From: Vibrio albus
GTDB lineage: Bacteria; Pseudomonadota; Gammaproteobacteria; Enterobacterales; Vibrionaceae
Direction: 5' to 3'
NCBI RefSeq assembly: GCF_003144035.1
Contig: NZ_QFWT01000001.1
Span: 310,001 to 374,000, forward strand
DNA length: 64,000 bases
Shown: piece by piece, positions 17,994-24,631 of the stretch
Position numbering within the stretch: the first letter of the stretch is position 1
How the letters are laid out: each line of letters starts with the position of its first letter
The notes under the pieces: generated by a model
Told to the model about the DNA's origin: nothing
Databases searched by the model: none
The model's input: only the letters and a program-made list of their open reading frames with translations
Translations under genes and position numbers: made by a program

Positions 17994-19319
17994 TTAATCC
18001 TCAATTGGCAGTTTAATCCTAAAAATCGTCTTCTCTGCACTGCTCTTAACTGCAATGCTACCTGCATAACCACTGATAATTCGTTTCACGATAGACAGCC
18101 CTAATCCTAATCCAAAAGAAAGACCACCTTTCTTTGTCGTAAAATCGGGCTGAAACATTCGCCTTCTTGTCATTTCATCTATCTCTGGCCCGTTATTGGC
18201 GATGGTGACCAAAATACGTTTGTTTGTATGGCGGGTCGTGATTTCGATCTCAGGTTCAGGGCCATCAGCCATCGCATCACAGGCATTCTTTATGATATTT
18301 GCCCAAATCTGAACGAGCTCTGTGGATGACCCTCGGAACTTAGGAAGCGTGGCCGGACTGAGGTGAACCGAAACCCTGCGCAGATCACTTTGCAGTAAAG
18401 AAATGGCTTTATGAATACTCTCATTAATATCCAACAATTCCTTTGTCTCCGGATCAGTGCGACCCAACTGTTTCACGGATTTTACGATACCGACAGAGTG
18501 TCTCGCGGCCAGGTGAATATCACGAAGATCGCGACCAATTTCCCAAAACTTTACCGCATTTTCTGCTTGTTTCATCCAGGGTTCAGGAATATCCCCTTTA
18601 GGCACTGCCCGGGCCAGAGCACGCGCAGCCTCTTTGGAAAGTTCCAGCTGACTTTCCAGCTTTCTTGCTCGGTTACGAACTTCTGCAGAGCTCAAAGCCT
18701 GGCCTTGCCGTAACCCTTGCTGAAAAAACATCCGGGCATCAGGGTGTACCGTATCTAACAAATCCTCAATCACTACTTGCATACGCTCAGTTTTACTGTT
18801 CAGCACTCCGACCGCATTATTCAGTTCGTGAGCAATCCCTGCAGCCAACTGCCCTAACGTTGTCATCTGCTCTGCTGTATACAGTTTCTGCAGAGCTCGT
18901 TCTTTGGCTATAGCCTCATGCATGGTACTCATCTGCCGTTGATACAGCTCATTGACGATCACAGGGGTGAACTGAGTCAGTAATGGGCCATAAACGTCCG
19001 GTTCAGCCGGTTTCGTATCCAGATCCACCCATGCCAGTTCTGAGTTCTCCCGGGCTATAACCGTTGACGATGCTTTCTGAGTTCCCGAAAAAAAACTGTA
19101 TACACCTATGAACGCACCCGCTTCAGCGGTAAATACCCGGATAACCAGCTCTTCCTGCTCATCACGCACATAACCATCAAGCTTCCCTGAGCGAACATAG
19201 TAGAGTCTTCGATTGGTCTCATGTTGCTCTAACAACACCTTATTCGCCGCAATCCATACTTTTCTTTCCGGGCAATCAAAGTAATGTGCTTTCAGGCGTT
19301 CGAGATCTTGCTGTGTCAT
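17994..19319 (-). CDS. Soluble histidine kinase with N-terminal cyclic-nucleotide-binding-like domain
   Basis: A 441-aa cytoplasmic kinase without membrane segments. Residues about 1-105 form a Crp/cNMP-binding-like beta barrel (YYVRSGKLDGYV, FTAEAGAFIGVYSFFSGTQKASSTVIA). A coiled stretch follows, then the H-box with His164 in LAAGIAHELNNAVG, and an HATPase_c domain with the N-box WANIIKNACDAM, G1 box ANNGPEI and G2 region FGLGLGLSIVKRIISG. The barrel lacks an obvious cAMP phosphate-binding R-S-A-A-like motif, so the ligand is uncertain. It starts 3 nt after a DASS transporter and ends one base before a receiver protein, indicating a three-gene signalling/transport operon. Confidence 0.9.
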   Translation of the reverse strand: MTQQDLERLKAHYFDCPERKVWIAANKVLLEQHETNRRLYYVRSGKLDGYVRDEQEELVIRVFTAEAGAFIGVYSFFSGTQKASSTVIARENSELAWVDLDTKPAEPDVYGPLLTQFTPVIVNELYQRQMSTMHEAIAKERALQKLYTAEQMTTLGQLAAGIAHELNNAVGVLNSKTERMQVVIEDLLDTVHPDARMFFQQGLRQGQALSSAEVRNRARKLESQLELSKEAARALARAVPKGDIPEPWMKQAENAVKFWEIGRDLRDIHLAARHSVGIVKSVKQLGRTDPETKELLDINESIHKAISLLQSDLRRVSVHLSPATLPKFRGSSTELVQIWANIIKNACDAMADGPEPEIEITTRHTNKRILVTIANNGPEIDEMTRRRMFQPDFTTKKGGLSFGLGLGLSIVKRIISGYAGSIAVKSSAEKTIFRIKLPIED

Positions 19320-19322
19320 GGG

Positions 19323-20741
19323 CTATCCAATAAAACCAACCAGGTTTAGCATCCACACGAGAACAAAGCTGCCCAATACCCCGACAACACCCAGCACAAC
19401 GCCAACTTTTGCCATCTGGCTACTCTGAACATTTCCGGTTGCATGCGCCAGTGCATTAGGTGGCGTACTGATCGGTAAAGACATACCCAGAGACGCTGCG
19501 AAGGTGACGACCAGAATCAACGTCATTTCGCCACCAAGCGGAGCCAGAGAGGTCATGGAAGCCCCAAGCGCTGCCATTATCGGCATCAACAGGTTAGCCG
19601 TTGCGGTATGAGACATAAAGTTAGCCATCATAAGACACAAAAACGCAGCACCAAACAACACCACATACGGTGAATAAGCATCAAATGGAATACTATGCAC
19701 AACCAGTTTTGCCAATCCGGTTTTGTCCAGCGCGAGTCCCAGTGCAATACCACCAGAAACCAGCCAAAGCACGTCCCAGGATATCTTCTTCAGATCTTCT
19801 TTATTAATAATCCCGGTCAAAGAAAAAATCGCCACCGGAATCATAGCAACCGTATAAGAATTCATTCCATGAATTGAACCCATCAGCCACAGTGCTATCG
19901 TCAACCCGAAAGTAATGTATACCGTGATCGCTTTTGGTGTTTTAAGGAATTTTCCTTTGATATTCAGTTCCATCCTCTGCTGATCGGCTTTGTAGAGGTA
20001 GTTAATCAGAAACCAGGCTAACGCCATCATAATCACGACGAAGGGGACGCCAAATCCCATCCACTCACCAAAAGTAATATGGAAGTCGCCAACCAGGTAT
20101 TTCAGCGCTATTGCGTTAGGCGGTGTACCAATTGGCGTCCCAATTCCACCGATATTGGCTGCAACAGGAATACAGAGAGCAAACCCAACCCGCCCCGGAT
20201 CTTTGGGACCAAACAGGGCAAGTACCGGGGTAAGGATGGAAAGCATCATTGCCGTAGTCGCCGTGTTAGACATAAACATAGAAAAAACACCGGTTATCAG
20301 CATCAACCCGAGCATGACAAACTTAGGGTTACTCCCGAAAGGCTTCAGTAACACTCTGGCTAAATTGACATCAAGCCGATATTTCGTCGCGGCCATAGCC
20401 AAAAAGAACCCCCCGAGAAACAGCATAATTATCGGGCTGGCAAACGTAGCCATTATTTCATTATATTTAAGTAAGGTGCCGAAATGCGATTGCCCTTCGG
20501 ACAGTCGGAAAAAGATCAGGCTTTTATTGGAGAGCAACAACAATTCCAGCACAATAATAACCACAGAAGTAGCATAAATGGGGATTGGTTCGAATACCCA
20601 GCAGAGCGCAGCTAATAAAAAAACAGCAATCAGTCGCTGCTGGATAATAGTTATACCTTCAAACGGAAATGCCGAGAGAGGGAGAACGAGTATCAGACAA
20701 GGGATCACTAACGGAATTAGGTACTTAAGGTACTGACGCAT
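19323..20741 (-). CDS. DASS-family (SLC13) sodium-coupled dicarboxylate/anion symporter
   Basis: A 472-aa inner-membrane transporter with about 11 helices. The first sodium/substrate motif is S158-N159-T160 in FMSNTATTAMM; the symmetry-related second motif reads S377-H378-T379 in FMSHTATANLLMP instead of SNT as in VcINDY. The helix-break hairpin sequences GIGTPIGTPPNA and LPISTPPNALAHATG are typical of DASS carriers. The substrate is probably a C4-dicarboxylate or related anion but cannot be fixed by eye. It is the first gene of an operon with the histidine kinase (3-nt gap) and receiver protein, suggesting that carrier and sensor respond to the same compound or flux. Confidence 0.92.
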   Translation of the reverse strand: MRQYLKYLIPLVIPCLILVLPLSAFPFEGITIIQQRLIAVFLLAALCWVFEPIPIYATSVVIIVLELLLLSNKSLIFFRLSEGQSHFGTLLKYNEIMATFASPIIMLFLGGFFLAMAATKYRLDVNLARVLLKPFGSNPKFVMLGLMLITGVFSMFMSNTATTAMMLSILTPVLALFGPKDPGRVGFALCIPVAANIGGIGTPIGTPPNAIALKYLVGDFHITFGEWMGFGVPFVVIMMALAWFLINYLYKADQQRMELNIKGKFLKTPKAITVYITFGLTIALWLMGSIHGMNSYTVAMIPVAIFSLTGIINKEDLKKISWDVLWLVSGGIALGLALDKTGLAKLVVHSIPFDAYSPYVVLFGAAFLCLMMANFMSHTATANLLMPIMAALGASMTSLAPLGGEMTLILVVTFAASLGMSLPISTPPNALAHATGNVQSSQMAKVGVVLGVVGVLGSFVLVWMLNLVGFIG

Positions 20742-20964
20742 AATGATTCTAAGCTTCCACGTAATAGTTTTAAAATAAAAGTCGGTTTTCTACCGCTTCG
20801 CATAAAAACATTATGTTGCTATTTCGTTAATCTTTTTTTGGTCTCAGATCAAATTTCGTTCATCTCTTGTATAGAAATAAGTTTTTCTATGAGCCTTATC
20901 ACTTCATACATGAAGCAAGCTATTGATTATTCTTGTAGAAACCTTCTTCTTCATATGCAACTTA

Positions 20965-21003
20965 GAAAAATAGAAAGGTGTCTGATACCGAAGCACCTTT
21001 CTA
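20965..21003 (-). terminator. Terminator of the CBS-domain gene
   Basis: Minus-strand stem TAGAAAGGTG / CACCTTTCTA (20971-20980 and 20994-21003) with a 13-nt loop, followed by TTTTTC. Confidence 0.85.
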
Positions 21004-21037
21004 TCACAACGTAAACCTGACCCAAGATGAGTAAAAA

Positions 21038-21454
21038 CTATACCGGGTGCTTGAAGCAAGCATCGAGATTCTTTGAAATGGCCCTTAACACGTCGCGTCT
21101 CGTGATAATGCCAAGCAGCTTTCCATTCTCAATAACCGGGTAAACTTTCGGCTTGCCGACTTTCATCATCTCTGCCAGCTCAATGATCCCCAAATCCGGT
21201 GATACGGACAGCACTTCTTTATGCATACAGTCATTTACAATATGAGTATCCTGACAGTAGTAACTGACTTTAATCAGTTTTTCCAGTAAGTCTTGCTCAG
21301 ACACATAACCAACGACATTGCCTGCAGCGTCAACAACAGGTCCGCCAAGATTTTCTGACTTGATAACCTTATCAAGTGCAGCAGTTAAAGACATATCAGG
21401 TGTGAAGGTAATAGGCTGGCGTGCCATATAATCTCTTACTTTGATTGGTTCCAT
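21038..21454 (-). CDS. Two-CBS-domain protein
   Basis: A 138-aa cytoplasmic protein consisting only of a Bateman module: CBS1 about residues 7-62 (MARQPITFTPDMSLTAALD...GYVSEQDLLEKL) and CBS2 about 75-130 (MHKEVLSVSPDLGIIELAEMM...LLGIITRRDVLRAI). Such modules bind adenine nucleotides and regulate partners; none is fused here. It stands alone, with its own terminator, downstream of the DUF465 gene and upstream of the DASS operon. The physiological role is unknown. Confidence 0.9.
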   Translation of the reverse strand: MEPIKVRDYMARQPITFTPDMSLTAALDKVIKSENLGGPVVDAAGNVVGYVSEQDLLEKLIKVSYYCQDTHIVNDCMHKEVLSVSPDLGIIELAEMMKVGKPKVYPVIENGKLLGIITRRDVLRAISKNLDACFKHPV

Positions 21455-21567
21455 ATATGTATCCTTAGTCTACTGCGACATCTATACTTACAGTGTTGCT
21501 CAAAAATTGGCTTTTACTAAATAAAAATTACGATTTTATCCGAGCGTTGATCGTTCATAACTCACCG

Positions 21568-21605
21568 AAAAAAAAGAATCCTATTTGAACGAACAGGATT
21601 CTTTT
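21568..21605 (-). terminator. Terminator of the DUF465 gene
   Basis: Minus-strand stem AAAAGAATCCT / AGGATTCTTTT (21572-21582 and 21595-21605), 12-nt loop, then a run of T on the minus strand. Confidence 0.88.
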
Positions 21606-21640
21606 CCATTATGACCAGACATAGTCTGGTAAATGAGATG

Positions 21641-21886
21641 CTATTTGCTTCTGAACTGAACTAACCTCTGATACAGCCAGTCTTTCATTTCGGCTCTTTT
21701 TGCTTTAAGCGACATAAACTCGTCATCAGAAGTAGGCACGCCATTTCGTTCTAAATTGTACAGCTCCCTGTCTATCTGGTTATATTCATCATTTTTGTTG
21801 CGGAATTCATCATCGCTGCCCATGCACTGACGAACTGTTTCCGCTAACTCAGGAAAGTCATGATCCAGGCTGTGGTGCTCTATCAT
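21641..21886 (-). CDS. DUF465/YdcH-family small coiled-coil protein
   Basis: An 81-aa highly charged helical protein: a HHSLDHDFPEL start, D-x-E-Y-N-x-ID-x-EL-x-LE heptad region and LKAKRAEMKDWLYQRL, which is the YdcH/DUF465 pattern. It is probably cytoplasmic and oligomeric. Function of the family is not established. Upstream is a 304-nt gene-free stretch holding its promoter; downstream is a strong terminator, so it is monocistronic. Confidence 0.85.
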   Translation of the reverse strand: MIEHHSLDHDFPELAETVRQCMGSDDEFRNKNDEYNQIDRELYNLERNGVPTSDDEFMSLKAKRAEMKDWLYQRLVQFRSK

Positions 21887-22190
21887 TGGTCATCTCCGTT
21901 AACGTTATTGGCCATTCAGCTAAAGCTTAGTACAGGGATTCACTTCTCTGTATTCAACATGGTATTCAATCACCGAAGCAGGTCACATTTTTACTGATTG
22001 TTGAATGTATTCAACCAGACTCATAGAAAGCATAAAGCTTGCTCATTATGAGTTCGAATATGAAATTTAGGTTAATTTGTGACCCTAAGCACTTTACAAA
22101 TGAAAGGCTGTTGATAGGATGAAACCCATAACGTGATGAGATAATAACTTTGGCTGTATTAAACAAGCCTACAGAAAAGAGATATCAATT
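21887..22190. other. Intergenic region between DUF465 gene and micro-ORF
   Basis: 304 nt with divergent promoters expected. The only structure seen is GTTGAAT-gt-ATTCAAC (22000-22015), a perfect 7-bp inverted repeat; further TATTCAA copies lie at about 21951 and 21963. These could be an operator cluster. No longer gene is seen. Confidence 0.5.
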
Positions 22191-22283
22191 ATGATTAAAC
22201 GAACCAGAAAAGCACAGCTAAAACGCTGCCGAAACCAGTTCTGGAAGGACTATCACAAAGAAGCCACTTCCGAAAAGAAATAG
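22191..22283 (+). CDS. Candidate 30-aa basic micro-protein
   Basis: ATG at 22191, stop TAG at 22281-22283. The product begins MIKRTRKAQLKRCRNQFW and ends EATSEKK; 11 of 30 residues are Lys or Arg. A purine-rich AAAAGAGAT stretch 6-14 nt upstream could serve as a ribosome-binding site. A hairpin with a T-run follows 28 nt after the stop, which implies a short dedicated transcript. I do not recognise a family. It might instead be a small RNA. Confidence is limited by its length. Confidence 0.45.
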   Translation: MIKRTRKAQLKRCRNQFWKDYHKEATSEKK

Positions 22284-22308
22284 AAAATATTCAAAAATAG
22301 AGAAGCAA

Positions 22309-22334
22309 TAAGGACTGCAAATGCAGTCCTTTTT
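22309..22334 (+). terminator. Terminator after the micro-ORF
   Basis: Stem AGGACTGC / GCAGTCCT (22311-22318 and 22323-22330) with a 4-nt loop, then TTTT. It may also serve the convergent carbonic anhydrase gene. Confidence 0.85.
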
Positions 22335-22344
22335 AGTACATATC

Positions 22345-23064
22345 TTACTTGTTAACTATAACCTTACGAGCATTCAGGGCTTGCACAGGACGGTTGTTGT
22401 TACCCATCACTTTATTTAGTTTTTGTTCTTGTGCAGAAGACAGGGATTGAGTCTCTTCCAGAACAAACCAGCGAACCCCCTCAGTGCACGGTGGAGTCGT
22501 CAGAGAGCCATTGAAACGGTAGTAACTGCCTGTTGATGGCAGCATATCAGCAACCGGGAAAGACTTAGCCAACTGTTCTGTATCACCTTCTTCTGGCAAC
22601 ACTGAGCTTAGCTGTGCAAGTTCTTTGTTTTCCTCTTTCATTTCATACATAACAGAAACAACCGCGAGGTTGCCTTGTTTATCTGCATGAACAAAGTGTG
22701 CTTCCAATGGGTACTGTTTACCCTGAATCAGGTTTTCAGACGGTGTGTGAAAGTGGAACTGCTTCAGCTCAAATACAACACCATCAATAGTCAGCTCATT
22801 TTTTCCGGTTACATTAGCTTGCAGGCTATGCCCGTTATTCGTCAAAGCAACCACGTCACCGTTATAAGAAACAGATAGCGCCTCCAGATTTGCCTTAACA
22901 GCATTGGTGACATCAATCGGACTTTGGTTTTTACCTTGTGCACATATTACCGATACCTCTCCCCACGAATCCGGACCGTGGTGCTCACCATAACCCCAGT
23001 CAGATGCCTGTACCGATACGGATACACACCCTGCCAACACTGATGCTAATAGTAATTTTTTCAT
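22345..23064 (-). CDS. Periplasmic alpha-carbonic anhydrase
   Basis: A 239-aa zinc enzyme that interconverts CO2 and bicarbonate. The Sec signal peptide is MKKLLLASVLAGCVSVSVQA. The mature part has the alpha-class marks: WGEVSVICAQGKNQSPIDV, zinc ligands in QFHFHTPSEN (two His) and EAHFVHAD (third His), and SLTTPPCTEGVRWFV in the substrate pocket. The start ATG is at 23062-23064 with AAGGAT upstream; longer in-frame starts to 23193 add a non-signal leader and lack a ribosome-binding site. The signal peptide contains a Cys (residue 13), but it is not in a lipobox. Confidence 0.96.
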   Translation of the reverse strand: MKKLLLASVLAGCVSVSVQASDWGYGEHHGPDSWGEVSVICAQGKNQSPIDVTNAVKANLEALSVSYNGDVVALTNNGHSLQANVTGKNELTIDGVVFELKQFHFHTPSENLIQGKQYPLEAHFVHADKQGNLAVVSVMYEMKEENKELAQLSSVLPEEGDTEQLAKSFPVADMLPSTGSYYRFNGSLTTPPCTEGVRWFVLEETQSLSSAQEQKLNKVMGNNNRPVQALNARKVIVNK

Positions 23065-23091
23065 GTAGTTATCCTTGCTTATTATGATTGA

Positions 23092-23123
23092 CGGCCGCAA
23101 CATAGAACATATTTTTGCGGCCG
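23092..23123. terminator. Hairpin between the acyltransferase and carbonic anhydrase genes
   Basis: CGGCCGCAA (23092-23100) and TTGCGGCCG (23115-23123) form a 9-bp stem with a 14-nt loop. There is no T-run on the minus strand, so it may be an attenuator or leader structure rather than a full terminator. Confidence 0.4.
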
Positions 23124-23227
23124 GTGTCATAGTTTTGCAAAAACCACATAAAAACAACGGACTTAACTGATGTCTTCTGTTGGCATTTCTCATACACCCT
23201 TGTCGGATATATAAAAAATAAACAATA

Positions 23228-24259
23228 TTAACGCAGCAGGACTTTTCTCAAAGGCGTCGCCGCTACCCCCGACATAAACACCAGCGTACCGATAATGGTG
23301 CCTGCAACCAGGAAAATATCTCTGACATAGGTTTCCAGGCCAAACATTCCGGCCAGATTGTGGAAAACAATAGCAACCGGCAGATGCGCGACATAAATCC
23401 CAAGAATCATCGCTCCCAGCTTATATATAACCGGATGATCACCCCAATGAGGCTTTTGCAGCAGCATCATGAACACGCCTACCCCCCACAGTGTGGTACC
23501 CGCAAGGAAGTCATGAATGTTAAATACGACATCATGACCAAATAACCAGGTAGCTTCAGCGAAATGTAGCAGCACACCAAGTAACGCAACCCCAACAGCG
23601 GTGCCGAAAGAAAAACATATCTCTTTGCGACGTAACTCAAACCCGAGCCACACCATGAGCGTGCTGAAAAACGGACCATTACGGGTAAAGAAAGGTGTCC
23701 ATACCTCTGTAAGCGTCCCATAACTTCCTCCCATCAGCCCATAAATATACAGAGACAGAGCCACCACAGGTAACCACACTGTAAGATTGAACCTGACAAA
23801 CAGAGCAATGATCGCCACAGCACAGATCAGTCCGGGCAAGAACCAAAGGTGAACCAACCCTCCCTCCATAAAGCTGTTAACCGGGTTTTGCCACAACCAG
23901 CCCCAGTAGCCCGAACGTTCTGCCATATAACCTTGCGTCATCAATACTTCCCAGTTAAACGGCATAAGTAAGCTGATAAGGCTCCAGACAATCCATAGTT
24001 TCAGTAATGGCAAGCTGTAATTTTTCAGGGTCTTGAGTGGATCAGCCGCCAGCTTGGGCTGAATCAGATAACCTGACAAAATAAAGAAGAAAGGTACGGC
24101 AAACCTTGTCATTTGATTGATGATATATCCTAGCCATGGCGTACCATCAATGATCGGTGCCTGAGTCAGCACCTGGTTGTGTAAGAGGATAATAACGAAC
24201 ATAGAAATAATACGCCCTAACTCCATACTCGCTATTTTTTGAGAGTGACCCGTTGTCAT
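23228..24259 (-). CDS. Integral-membrane acyltransferase (acyltransferase_3/OafA-like)
   Basis: A 343-aa polytopic membrane protein with about 10 helices. The N-terminus MELGRIISMFVIILLHNQ (His in helix 1) and RFAVPFFFILSGYLI (helix 2) are hallmarks of the acyltransferase_3 family, which transfers acetyl, succinyl or other acyl groups to cell-surface glycans. The acceptor is not inferable: no glycan operon is adjacent. It diverges from the GH3 beta-glucosidase gene across a 372-nt promoter region, so an osmoregulated glucan or another glucan is a possible, unproven substrate. Confidence 0.85.
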   Translation of the reverse strand: MTTGHSQKIASMELGRIISMFVIILLHNQVLTQAPIIDGTPWLGYIINQMTRFAVPFFFILSGYLIQPKLAADPLKTLKNYSLPLLKLWIVWSLISLLMPFNWEVLMTQGYMAERSGYWGWLWQNPVNSFMEGGLVHLWFLPGLICAVAIIALFVRFNLTVWLPVVALSLYIYGLMGGSYGTLTEVWTPFFTRNGPFFSTLMVWLGFELRRKEICFSFGTAVGVALLGVLLHFAEATWLFGHDVVFNIHDFLAGTTLWGVGVFMMLLQKPHWGDHPVIYKLGAMILGIYVAHLPVAIVFHNLAGMFGLETYVRDIFLVAGTIIGTLVFMSGVAATPLRKVLLR

Positions 24260-24631
24260 CCACGTCTCCCGTATTGATATTAATATGAGCTGCTAAGCTT
24301 ACGTTGGAGAAGCTTTATATCAACTGGTGAACAGATTAAGAATTGTTAATCTGAGAGCCATCTCCGTATCAAATTGTAACCGGCACCTTAATGGCGTTAC
24401 GCGGCTGTTACACAGGCGTTCTTACCTTAAAAACACATAAAAAAAGCGGTGATAGAGGAAAAAGGAATAAGACAATATTCAAATTATTCATATGCTTCTG
24501 TCTTCTGGCTGTCAATAAGTCTCTATACTCTGTAATCAGATATCCTCTTGTAGCCTCAAGAAGCTAAATCCAGAGCTGCGTCTTGAAGCCACCTGAGAAT
24601 AAAACATCAACAGATTCTTCAGAGGGACACT
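24260..24631. other. Divergent promoter region, acyltransferase / GH3
   Basis: 372 nt without a supportable gene. It is AT-rich, with one strong inverted repeat at 24332-24353 close to the acyltransferase side and a GAGGGAC ribosome-binding site for the GH3 gene at the other end. Confidence 0.6.
24332..24353. promoter_or_regulatory. Candidate operator in the acyltransferase/GH3 divergent region
   Basis: CAGATTAA (24332-24339), GAATTG spacer, TTAATCTG (24346-24353): a perfect 8-bp inverted repeat, centred 83 nt upstream of the acyltransferase ATG. The regulator is unknown; no adjacent regulator gene is seen. Confidence 0.45.
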
